A stretch of 12,957 nucleotides of DNA from Asterionellopsis glacialis. Taxonomy: Eukaryota > Bacillariophyta > Plagiogrammaphyceae > Rhaphoneidales > Asterionellopsidaceae. The position numbers and the translations under genes are program-made. The stretch spans positions 1-12,957 of the forward strand of contig WKLE02001349.1 of NCBI GenBank assembly GCA_014885115.2, written 5' to 3'. The notes under the pieces are model-generated. The model was not told where the DNA came from. It did not search any database and was given only the letters and a program-made list of their open reading frames with translations. Below, one piece after another: positions 1 to 6,533 of the stretch. Each line of letters begins with the position of its first letter. The stretch's first letter is position 1.

Positions 1-240
1 GTGGTTGTGACACTGGTACAACTGATATACTCTCCTAAATAGGTATAGGCTGGCTGGGGCATGCATTGCATGCCAATGACACGTGTTACTTAGAGAAAGA
101 AAAATTAGATGAGCTGGCACTCTTTCCAATTACTGACTGAAATATTTGAACCCATGACATATTTTATGTGAGGTCCAGTATCTGTTGGACACCAGACAGA
201 CTGAATAGTGAATGGGTGATCAGACGTTTGTAGCAACTGG
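1..240. other. Non-coding left edge
   Basis: I find no coding similarity here on either strand. The recognisable integrase fragment ends near position 245, so this may be decayed downstream pol or LTR sequence of the left gypsy-like copy. The only distinct structure is a perfect 17-bp palindrome at 58-74, with 8-bp arms ggcatgca / tgcatgcc around a single central T. Confidence 0.5.
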
Positions 241-244
241 TGTG

Positions 245-514
245 GGTTTCCACTCTGATGTAGCTTACATGTCTTGTAGAGGTTCTGTGCATGTGGTCTT
301 AGCCTGGACCAAGTAAAGTGCTGTCAATGGTTGCTTCTGTATGTGTTTCACCTGAGTGCACTAAGTATTCATGATAACAAGCTATGACACATTTTTGAAG
401 TTTCTCTGGATGTATTTTTCCTTCCAAATGCACAAGAGATCTGCCTTTGACTTGTCTGGTTGTGAACGTACCAGGTTTGGCATTGTGCATTAGTTTCCTA
501 AGCATTCTATCCAC
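245..514 (-). pseudogene. Integrase N-terminal HHCC zinc-binding fragment
   Basis: This is a remnant of the zinc-binding domain that precedes the retroviral-type integrase core. The open stretch 514-299 contains YHEYLVHSGETHTEATI, the classic H-x4-H part preceded by a GKI...LQK strand. It stops after LGPG. A +1 shift then continues as RPHAQNLYKTCKLHQ to about 245. The second half of the motif should be CxxC; the first cysteine is replaced by tyrosine (YKTC), so zinc binding would be lost. No integrase catalytic core follows. Upstream, the fragment is joined abruptly near 505 to sequence that belongs to the beginning of the RT region, so RT and RNase H have been deleted. A small reading frame could still be transcribed, but I see no sign of function. 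Confidence 0.75.
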
Positions 515-665
515 ATGACCAGAGTACCATCAAACAAAGGTTTGTATTTCTTAAGTAGTGCATTTAGGGCGTTTCTGTCCTTAGGAGGCAGATGCCAGCA
601 CAACCACGTTACTGTTGTCTAAATCAGTCTTGTTGTACATTGCGGCCAGTATCCTGTTTATGTGA
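505..665 (-). pseudogene. pol linker at the edge of RT
   Basis: In one minus-strand frame this stretch reads through LCWHLPPKDRNAL and KKYKPLFDGTL, matching the segment just upstream of RT in the right-hand copy (KKYKPLFDRTLGMW, near 11600-11660). In gypsy-like pol this leads into the first RT strands. Here, homology ends within MW.I (about 505-512), and the integrase zinc-binding fragment begins. The frame differs from that of the gag-PR fragment at 666-1070, so at least one indel separates them. It is only a relic, useful for placing the deletion junction. Confidence 0.65.
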
Positions 666-1070
666 TCAGTGTACTTGTTTAGGCTTGATGAGTTCCTTTA
701 TCATACTGTACAATTCCTCAATCACATAGTCAGTCAATTTCATTGGGACTTCAGCGTCCTCCCAATTCATTACGCACTGTTTATAGTTTAGTCTTATACC
801 TAGTTCCTCTAGGAGCTTGCATCCAATTATCATATTGTATGATTGTTGGCCTTTGGTCTTGTTGACATGACATTCCCATTCAACACCAATTTTTGGATGT
901 TTGTTAATGTACTTGTCCAGGGCACGGCTGTGAATTTTGCAGTACTTACACTTGCCCTTATGTGCCTTCTGGTCTTTATTGTCCCAGCTGTTAGTTGGAT
1001 TGTTAGGTTTGTCCTTGCAGGCTGGCTTGTCCTTAGTCTTAGGTCCTGACAGATCTTGTATGTCATCCAT
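666..1070 (-). pseudogene. gag Cys/His cluster fused to the end of the protease region
   Basis: This 134-residue frame starts with a Lys/Pro/Asn-rich segment and a Cys/His cluster (GKCKYCKIHSRALDKYINKH, residues about 39-58) resembling the degenerate zinc knuckle at the end of gypsy-like gag. It then jumps, at about residue 60 (position about 891), to WECHVNKTKGQ and YNMIIGCKLLEELG, the conserved stretch C-terminal to the retropepsin core, followed by VMNWEDAEVPMK. The protease core with its DSG active site is missing, although the frame is preserved across the gap. The right-hand copy still has that core (12096-12104) ahead of its own ECHVNRTKGQ segment, which shows what was lost. This copy therefore could not process its own Gag. 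Confidence 0.75.
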
Positions 1071-1734
1071 GACTCCTGAGGATCCAATCTCTGGTGTGTT
1101 ATCTCCTTACTCCAAGTAGCAGGGATTCTGAACTCATGGATCTCTAGTAATTCTTTGTTGGAGAGCTTAGAATTTTTGTCCACTCCCGGGAACTTCTCTA
1201 AGTAGCCATTGAGCATATGAAAAGCAGCTTGGTACTCTTTAGATGTTAGCTTGCCTGGCTTCCTGAGGAACTGAAACATGTATCGTTTCTGCTTCATGAG
1301 TGCTTTAAGTGGAAAGAATACTTCTTAATTCTTAAGGTCCTTGCTGACCATCTTGAAGTGATGCACCGTTTCGTTTTGCAGGCCTTCACTGGTCAGTTTG
1401 TTATACGCTGACTGCAAGTCACTTGGTCCAAATTATTGAACCAGTCCAGTAATTCCCTAGGGGACCCATGGTCAAAGTACAGGAACTCCATAGTGAATTT
1501 CTCCTCCAAGTTTTGATCCCAAGAATTGGACAACAGGATGATCTTGGAGAACTTTCCTTTAATCAAGTTCTGTTCTTCTGTACTAGGAATTTTGAGCAGG
1601 ATAGGAGGTGGTGGGTAGCTCCAACCATGGCCTTGGTTGGGAATAACAACTTTCATGGTGAGTTGATGAAAATTAAGATGGTATCTGTTAAGTACATACC
1701 GCTTTTGGTGTGGAGGGGTGTTAACACTATGCAC
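1071..1734 (-). pseudogene. gag capsid region, frameshifted
   Basis: Two overlapping minus-strand frames carry the capsid. The frame 1734-1393 contains KIPSTEEQNLIKGKFS, then KFTMEFLYFDHGSPRELLDWF, the region where Ty3/gypsy Gag reads 'F..G.P.E...W....'. After a shift, the frame from 1297 continues with FQFLRKPGKLTSKEYQAAF and KLSNKELLEIHEFRIPATWS, matching the second half of gypsy capsids (K...ME...R...LN.YL..FP). The first part of a normal Gag appears short, and the start at 1734 is not reliable because sequence similar to the repeat copy at 9102 begins at about the same place. Gag normally assembles the virus-like particle in the cytoplasm. This copy is broken by at least two indels. Confidence 0.7.
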
Positions 1735-1990
1735 TATGCTGACAACAATATTGAAAAGGGAGTAGAAAAGGGAGTAGATTGTGCTGGAGTGAGTATATTA
1801 TGACCTATTTTAGCTAGTACTAAAAAAAACTTGCCAATTCACATTTTTTTCTGTGACACCTATTTTGAGAACAGGATCCTATGGCCAATCTACTTAGAGT
1901 TTAGTTTGGGTGGAGTTTGGATTTACCATATGAACCAAACTCCCCAAGGCAGCCAATGAACGCCTGCCCAATCACCTGTTTGGTGTCATG
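1719..1990. repeat. Direct repeat, left copy (possible LTR remnant)
   Basis: This interval aligns, in the same orientation, with 9102-9370 at roughly 60-65 percent identity by eye. Shared landmarks in order are gcactatgct, ggagtag, gagt.a.ta.attatga.ct, attttag, ggatcctatg, cttagagtt, the inverted repeat ggagtttgg...ccaaactcc, and ggcag.caat. Weaker similarity to unit B at 9595-9875 seems to continue to about 2115 (for example gctttgcccatgatgtcagc), which reaches into the first plus-strand frame. The repeat adjoins the 5' side of the left gypsy-like gag. Its partner lies just beyond the 3' end of the right-hand integrase, the positions expected for a 5' LTR and a 3' LTR of minus-strand elements. 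No clean TG...CA ends or primer-binding site could be assigned. Confidence 0.6.
1912..1943. other. Inverted repeat conserved in three repeat copies
   Basis: A perfect 9-bp inverted repeat (ggagtttgg / ccaaactcc) surrounds a 14-base spacer. The right-hand units near 9307 and 9616 keep recognisable versions with a gttttaacatgtgaa-type spacer, although the arms there carry mismatches (ccaaactacc and ctgaactcc). Conservation of the paired arms in three diverged copies hints at a protein-binding site or an RNA hairpin in a repeat-derived leader or promoter. The arms are short, so chance retention is possible. Confidence 0.5.
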
Positions 1991-2389
1991 ACTGGAATTT
2001 TACTGTCACAGAGTGATGGTGCATCATCGTATTCTTACTTGATGCATCACACTTTGAGTCATGCTGCTGGAAAGTGGCAACGCATATGCTTTGCCCATGA
2101 TGTCAGCACATCTTTGGGCACAGCATGTCCCAAATATTTTTTTAAACAGCATAAGCCTGACAAAGACAATTCTGTTGATATTCCAGAGCAACTTGACAAC
2201 ATCATTTACAACAAAGCTTTGGAATTCTTCAAAACCATCTTTGATGATGAACAATACTGGATCAAACAGAGTTTGGACTGCTCTGGGTTGATCATTCTTC
2301 ATGGGACACCTCACACCAATATAGTTGGTTGCATTGCTTACTTTTCAATGGACTCCAGTATCTTTATCAAACACAGAAACAAGACCTAA
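1988..2389 (+). pseudogene. Unrecognised N-terminal module of the plus-strand transposon gene
   Basis: This is a 133-residue open frame starting at ATG 1988 and ending at TAA. I do not recognise a domain. It contains KWQRICFAHDVSTSLG, an acidic stretch FDDEQYWIKQ and GLIILHGTPHTNIVG. The first 40 or so codons overlap sequence that still resembles the repeat units at 9283-9875, so the true start is uncertain, and the real protein may begin downstream or upstream on a different frame. Codon-level continuity with the zinc-finger region further on is interrupted by stops at about 2390-2600. The position, immediately ahead of the zinc-finger/Ulp1 modules on the same strand, suggests it is the N-terminal part of the same gene. 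Confidence 0.45.
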
Positions 2390-2489
2390 TGATATTATCC
2401 AAAATGCCCAATTTTATCCAATAGTTTCATCAAAACATCAAGAAGTTCTGAAAAAAAGGAAAAGTTTCTAATCATACCTCAAGAATGAA

Positions 2490-3035
2490 GAATTTTAGCA
2501 ATTCCGGTGTGGGTGTTTTTTTGCTAAGCCTGTACCTGACTTTTGCTGGTTAAGTAAACCCTTTTGAACAAGCACTTAATCTAACTGGTTATAAACATTT
2601 GGACATGTTTGCTCAGATCTCCCAGAGACTGCAAATTGTTTAGCAGTTCTACAATTGCAACAATTTTATTGAATTTTACAAGGAAGAAATTGATCTTAAA
2701 GATCCCTCCACTGCCAAATAACTTGATAGAAAAAGGACATCAAGTTGAAACTGGTTGGAACTACAAGGTTGAAAAATTATTGCCAGATGATTTATATGAA
2801 CATTGTTTCCAGGAAAAGTTTGAAGAGGCTGAATATGATGGGTGTGAAAGTAGAGCATGTTACCTCCATTATGTAATTATTCAAACTATAAAGATCTGAT
2901 GATATTAGTCCAACAGATGCAGCCAATTTCGGAGCTGTACAATTGGCCTGCCAACTTCAAATATGGTATTGAACAAGAAACACTATCAGCTTTAGAACCA
3001 CTATCTTCCAAAAAGCAAAGCAGTGATAATGATGT
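2490..3035 (+). pseudogene. Unrecognised linker module upstream of the zinc fingers
   Basis: The coding signal passes through three frames. Pieces include FEQALNLTGYKHLDMFAQIS, then KLLPDDLYEHCFQEKFEEAE, then MQPISELYNWPANFKYGIEQ followed by a Ser/Lys-rich tail that leads straight into the first Cys cluster. Each piece is short but has the amino-acid make-up of a folded protein rather than noise, and frame changes occur without gaps, suggesting single-base indels. I cannot assign a family. It presumably forms the part between the N-terminal module and the zinc fingers of the transposon's companion protein. Confidence 0.4.
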
Positions 3036-3645
3036 AGTTTTTGTTTGTGACAGCTGTGAAAAATCCAATAATCAAGTTCACCCAGACCTGAAATGTTTGT
3101 ACTGTTTACAGCCCTGCCATGCCAAATGATGTATGTACTTGGGGATGATGAAGATACAAATTGTGCAGGATGGTTTCTTGGTTTGAGAGATTATGTGGAA
3201 CAGCATCACAAGATTGTTGTTTGTGAGAGTTGCGATAATGAAAGAGTTGTTTCAACTTTGTGTCATTGTAGAAGAACTTCTTAATTTGACAGTGACAAAG
3301 ACATTGTTGGTGTACTTTGCCAATCTCCCCACACACATTTTTATGTAGGAAAAGTCCTCAAATGCATAGGCTGTGGGGAAACAAGTCATTCAACCTGTGT
3401 CAAGTGGGTTCCAGACAAAAGAAAGAAGAGCCCCTTTTTTACATGCTCCTTTATGTTTATCCTGTGAGTATCCTGATGATCGTCAAATCCGAGAATTGAA
3501 TTGTTCTTTAAAAGCAGGTATTCAAGACATCTCCAAGCAATCTTTTGCTAGCAACCATTATCGTAACATTGATATAAAAACTGGCTATCACTTAGGAATG
3601 AAGCTCACAGCCCAAGAAGTGCTTGACAATTTTCAAAGAAACTAA
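3036..3645 (+). pseudogene. Tandem PHD/RING-like zinc fingers
   Basis: The first cluster, from about 3046, reads VCDSCEKSNNQVHPDLKCLY, then C..PCHAK. This is C-x2-C ... C-x2-C-x3-C-H and resembles the first part of a PHD or RING finger. After a frameshift near 3125 the chain continues with GDDEDTNCAGW and VVCESCDNE. The second cluster (3318-3446) reads VLCQSPH, then KCIGCGETSHSTCVKWVP, then FFTC. This is C ... C-x2-C-x4-H-x2-C-V-K-W-V-P ... C, close to the spacing of a PHD finger, which typically binds histone H3 tails. A further shift near 3450-3465 leads into LSCEYPDDRQI, which may supply the last cysteine, and a tail ending at 3645. The fold assignment (PHD rather than another treble-clef type) is by spacing only. 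In context it would target the fused protease to chromatin. Confidence 0.6.
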
Positions 3646-3689
3646 AACAGAATTCCAAGAAATTTGTAGAAAAATCCCACCAGTAAATC

Positions 3690-4560
3690 CCTTCAGATGT
3701 ATAAATTTTTGTACCCTTCACTATCAATGGAAAATACATCACCTGAGCAACAAAAAATTTGGGACATATTCAAGCAACCAAGTTTTGCACCAGTTACCTT
3801 AATTGCACTTGATCGTTTATGCCTTTGGGAAAGAAACTTTTTAAAATGATGCAATTGTTGGTGCTTACACAGCTGTTCTGAATACCCTTACAGTTCAAAA
3901 TAGAAAGGCACTGTTTATTCCCCCAACAACAAGTTATGAGTGGGAGGATGATACTCCCATACAAAATCTTAACTCATTGAGAGTTGTGGCAAGTTATAAA
4001 CGTGGTCAGAACTTCCAAATTTCCAAGGCTTTTTTGTTAGGATATTGCATGGTATGTTTCCCACTCTGTCCAGCTGAAGAAATACATTGGATTGGTGTCA
4101 GTGTGAAAAGATCATCAAGTCTTGTAGGTTCTAAAGGAAAGACAAGAACAGCAGAGCATGTTTTAAATATGATATTCTTTATGATACCTTGGCAACCTCC
4201 AAAAAGCCATCTTTGACTAATGCAAGAACAAGTAACCTTGAAGCTTTCTTAAAAACCCTATTTGGTGTTTCTACTATAGTAAGAATCTCAAGATGGAACA
4301 AACAGAGAAGTCAAATGCAGGATGACACTAGTTCTTGTGGTTTGCATCAGTGTAATTTTATGGAAGAGATAGCACTTGGAAAAGAAGAATGGGGCATGGG
4401 AAAGATTGTGGATGTCAAGCTCTGGAGACTGGCTATATTACACAGGATTCTCAACTTGCAAGGATCATATGCCAAAGTTCTCTCTGACACTAGCAAAAAG
4501 GATGAAGTTACCAATATATACTATGACACAACAGAGCATACAGCTCCAGATTTGGAATTT
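3690..4560 (+). pseudogene. Ulp1-like (C48) SUMO/ubiquitin-like protease domain
   Basis: Four pieces in succession match Ulp1 hallmarks. LIALDRLCLWERNFLK (to 3849), followed after a 1-base shift by NDAIVGAYTAVLNTL, is the 'W(L)ND..I..Y...L' entry motif. CFPLCPAEEIHWIGVSV holds the catalytic His (4085-4087). ILYDTLATSKK, one frame over, gives the catalytic Asp (4183-4185). QMQDDTSSCGLHQCNFMEEI gives the oxyanion Gln (4318-4320) and the nucleophile Cys (4336-4338) in the usual Q...(D/S)CG...C context. All four catalytic positions are present although the frame is broken at least twice. Ulp1 enzymes cleave SUMO or related modifiers and process their precursors, and copies captured by eukaryotic DNA transposons are known. 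Upstream zinc fingers and a downstream charged linker suggest a multidomain nuclear protein. This is the surest domain of the plus-strand gene. Confidence 0.8.
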
Positions 4561-5117
4561 CCACAGATGATCCAGAAGACCCACCAAATCTTATTACTCA
4601 ATCTCCAGAAAGCAATTCACCAAAGTCAAAGAAACCACCAGATTCAAAAAGTGATAAACCCCCCATTCAAGAGAAACCACCTGATTTAAAAAAAGATGAA
4701 CACCCTATTCAAGAGAAACCACGATCTACTGACAAAGAATCTTGGAAAAAGAAATCTACTGATCAGGTTGATGACACTAAACAAATCCCTGAAGACAATG
4801 ATCAAGAGTCTAAAAAGAAAAAGAAATCTCAGAAAAAGAAATCTACTGCTAAGGTTTTGGATACCAAAGAAAACCCTGAAGACAATGATCAAGAGTCTGA
4901 ATCAGAATTTGATGGTCAAGAGTCTGAGTCAGAATTTGATGGCCCTGAAGAATACATGGACGATGATCCTAAGAAACAACCTGTATGCCCAAGGGGTACT
5001 CCAATTCATATGCAAAAGCGTTGGTGGTCTGATTACACTAATGAAGAGGATAAAAAGGTTGGAAAATGGTTGAGTGACCATGATCTGAAGAAGAAGTGCA
5101 AATTGGAAAGAGAATAG
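4561..5117 (+). pseudogene. Charged, repeat-bearing linker
   Basis: After a frame change at about 4561, a single frame stays open to the TAG after 5114. It encodes a low-complexity, surely disordered segment. It begins Pro/Ser/Lys-rich with the repeated HPIQEKP-type phrase, turns Lys-rich (KKKKKSQKKKS, a plausible nuclear-localisation signal), then strongly acidic (EDNDQES twice, SESEFDGQ twice). It ends with a more ordered-looking piece, PIHMQKRWWSDYTNEEDKKV, that has two adjacent Trp and may be a short conserved motif. Its job is probably to connect the Ulp1 domain to the C-terminal modules. It is the longest uninterrupted stretch of this gene despite being repeat-rich. Confidence 0.6.
4665..4943 (+). 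repeat. Short tandem duplications inside the linker
   Basis: Three in-frame duplications are visible. A 16-bp unit beginning attcaagaga occurs at 4665-4680 and 4707-4722 (period 42). An identical 24-bp unit encoding PEDNDQES occurs at 4788-4811 and 4875-4898 (period 87). A 27-bp unit encoding QESESEFDG occurs at 4890-4916 and 4917-4943 and differs at two positions, both synonymous. Periods are all multiples of three, so the duplications arose while the frame was under coding selection. Confidence 0.8.
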
Positions 5118-5825
5118 TTGCAGCTTACAAAAAAAACTCAAAGCATTACAAGGTTGAAAAAAAGGAAACATGATTAGGTTATGAAAGAAGTTCCGGAAAT
5201 AAACAAACAAAAAGTAGCTTGGAATTCACGTGCACCAACAAAAGAAAGAGATAAGGATTCAGATGCCCACAAACTCAAAGACAAAGGTAAAGCTGCTATT
5301 GACTGACCTGCAGGTCCTATCTTAGAGGTCACTGATAAAGATGTCCTAGATGATTGCAATGAAAGGAAGGAGGAGGATGAGCAACTGAAAAACCAAGTTG
5401 ATTCCCCTGGATTATGTACGAAGAAGCCCTATTAGCATCTTTAAGAGAGCAGTACTTCTTATCAAGAATGGATGACTGGAAAAAGCATTCGGTGTCTGAA
5501 AGATTTAGGCATTAAAAACCACATTCTTCCTTTGAAATTTTTTAAAGGTGGATATTAAAGGTAGAATTGAATGGTAAGAAAAAGATCAAAAGAGACTTCC
5601 AAGCATTTGAAAAATGAAAATCAAAGAGAAATCAACAAGTTGAAAAGGAAAAGAGAAGATTTTGATAACATGATGGAGAAGGAACTCCCGGCAAGAAAAA
5701 CAGGTCATCAAAAATCTGACAAAGGAACTCCAGAATCATTGAATACAGAATGGCTTAATGAAAACATCAGTGCAGAAATGAGAAATTTTCTTCAATCCAA
5801 TGCCAGAAGATGATATAAACTTCCA
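5118..5825 (+). pseudogene. Highly charged, coiled-coil-like module
   Basis: The reading switches frames several times. It contains VPEINKQKVAWNSRAPTKER, then ERKEEDEQLKNQV, a gap with stops around 5420-5570, and a clean open frame 5571-5813 with SKHLKNENQREINKLKRKRE and EWLNENISAEMRNFLQS. The alternating Lys/Arg/Glu/Asn make-up suggests helices or a coiled coil. No enzyme motif is visible and I cannot name a family. Because it lies between the linker and the possible papain-like end on the same strand with no promoter-like gap, it is treated as part of the same broken gene. It could instead be a separate small charged protein. Confidence 0.4.
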
Positions 5826-6287
5826 CCAGGTGATATTTGAAATATTCACTTCAAAGATATTTCAAAATTGAAAGTTCCAGATGCCCCCCAAGTGTGTCTT
5901 TCAGCAAAAGGACCAGCACACATGTGTTTGTAGCAGTTTTGCAAGCTGGCCTCATCAAGTTTGACATGAAACAATGGATTCAATCTGTAGCTGCAAACAG
6001 TCATTGAAAGTTAATAGTCTGGAGCCTCTTCAAGTGGCAGTAGAATCCAGTCTTGGAAAAGCTTGCTGTGTCTGAAAATAAAAAAAGGCCAGCTTGATCT
6101 TTTAGAGCCCTAGCAGCAATATGAAAAGGATGGTAAAGCTCACCCAACCATTGTAGTCTTGCAGGGTCATGATGGTGGAACGGAACATGCTGTAACAGTT
6201 TATGGGAGTAATTGGCTTTTCGATTCAAATGTTGATGTTGCATTGCCACTCACAAGAGATGTACTTGATTGGCGTGTACAAGGTTAA
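5826..6287 (+). pseudogene. Possible papain-like cysteine-protease C-terminus
   Basis: Pieces in different frames read VPDAPQVCLSAKGPAHMC, then QAGLIKFDMKQWIQSVAAN, then SLEPLQVAVESSLGKACC. The last piece is clean and reads PTIVVLQGHDGGTEHAVTVY, GSNWLFDSNVDVALPLTRDV, ending LDWRVQG and TAA at 6287. The 'HAVTVYG..W.FDSN....LPL' block, with His at 6186-6188 and the Asp-Ser-Asn at 6222-6230, resembles the His and Asn/Asp half of papain-fold peptidases (C39-like or transposon-encoded types). A nucleophilic cysteine would have to be one of those near 5890-5935; I cannot tell which. Family assignment is by resemblance only. It closes the plus-strand gene, which ends about 250 bp from the convergent transposase stop. 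Confidence 0.4.
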
Positions 6288-6296
6288 TATGTTTGA

Positions 6297-6372
6297 GTGC
6301 CCAAACCCAAATGAGAAAGGAAAAAAAAACAAGTGTGCCCAAACCCAAAGGAGAAAGGAAAAAAAAAAAACA
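6297..6372 (+). repeat. 38-bp tandem duplication in the A-rich convergent gap
   Basis: The unit gtgcccaaacccaaa(t/g)gaga followed by aagg and an A-run occurs at 6297-6334 and again at 6335-6372, with one substitution and a small A-run length difference. It sits in the gap 6288-6533 between the stops of the two convergent transposon genes. The rest of that gap is A-rich with poly-A and poly-T runs and no coding similarity I can defend. Both genes must end transcription here. The duplication looks like replication slippage. Confidence 0.8.
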
Positions 6373-6533
6373 AGTTAAATTTTTTTTTACAAACATAAGT
6401 TTAAAAGAAAAGGAAAAAATGGTACAAACATATGTGTATGAAAAAAAGGAAACAAAAAAAATTACATAAGCAAAGAAAAGGATTCTCAGTATAAATGTAT
6501 TTTAGGTATGATGCATTAAAATTCATCAATCCA

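Larger units (their letters stand above)
245..1734 (-). mobile_element. Left Ty3/gypsy-like LTR retrotransposon, internally deleted
   Basis: Reading leftwards on the minus strand, the order is gag capsid, Cys/His cluster, end of the protease region, the start of the RT region, then the integrase HHCC zinc-binding region. This is the gag-PR-RT-IN order of Ty3/gypsy elements. The protease active site, nearly all of RT and the RNase H are missing. The stretch 509-870 is clearly related in DNA sequence to 11630-11960, so this copy and the one at the right of the window belong to the same or a sister family, in the same orientation. The 5' end of the element (high coordinates) abuts the direct repeat that begins near 1719, which is where a 5' LTR or leader would lie. 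Frameshifts and deletions make it non-autonomous. Confidence 0.8.

Noticed and set aside
843..1119. Plus-strand frames at 843-1049 and 937-1119 with membrane-like composition
   Set aside because: They lie opposite the gag/protease frame at 666-1070; the hydrophobic look is the antisense of Lys/Asp-rich coding sequence.
1678..1690. tggtatctgttaa as a tRNA primer-binding site
   Set aside because: It is on the plus strand while the adjacent element is on the minus strand, and the match to an initiator-tRNA site stops after seven bases.
1726..1740. cacta at the start of the left repeat (and at 9112) as a CACTA-transposon terminus
   Set aside because: The two copies are in the same orientation, not inverted, and no matching tagtg end with longer inverted homology was found.
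1468..1803. Plus-strand 111-codon frame
   Set aside because: Antisense to the gag capsid frame 1393-1734 and then runs into the direct repeat; no domain.
4686..4892. Minus-strand Phe/Leu/Arg-rich repeat frame
   Set aside because: Antisense of the Lys/Glu-rich linker of the plus-strand gene.
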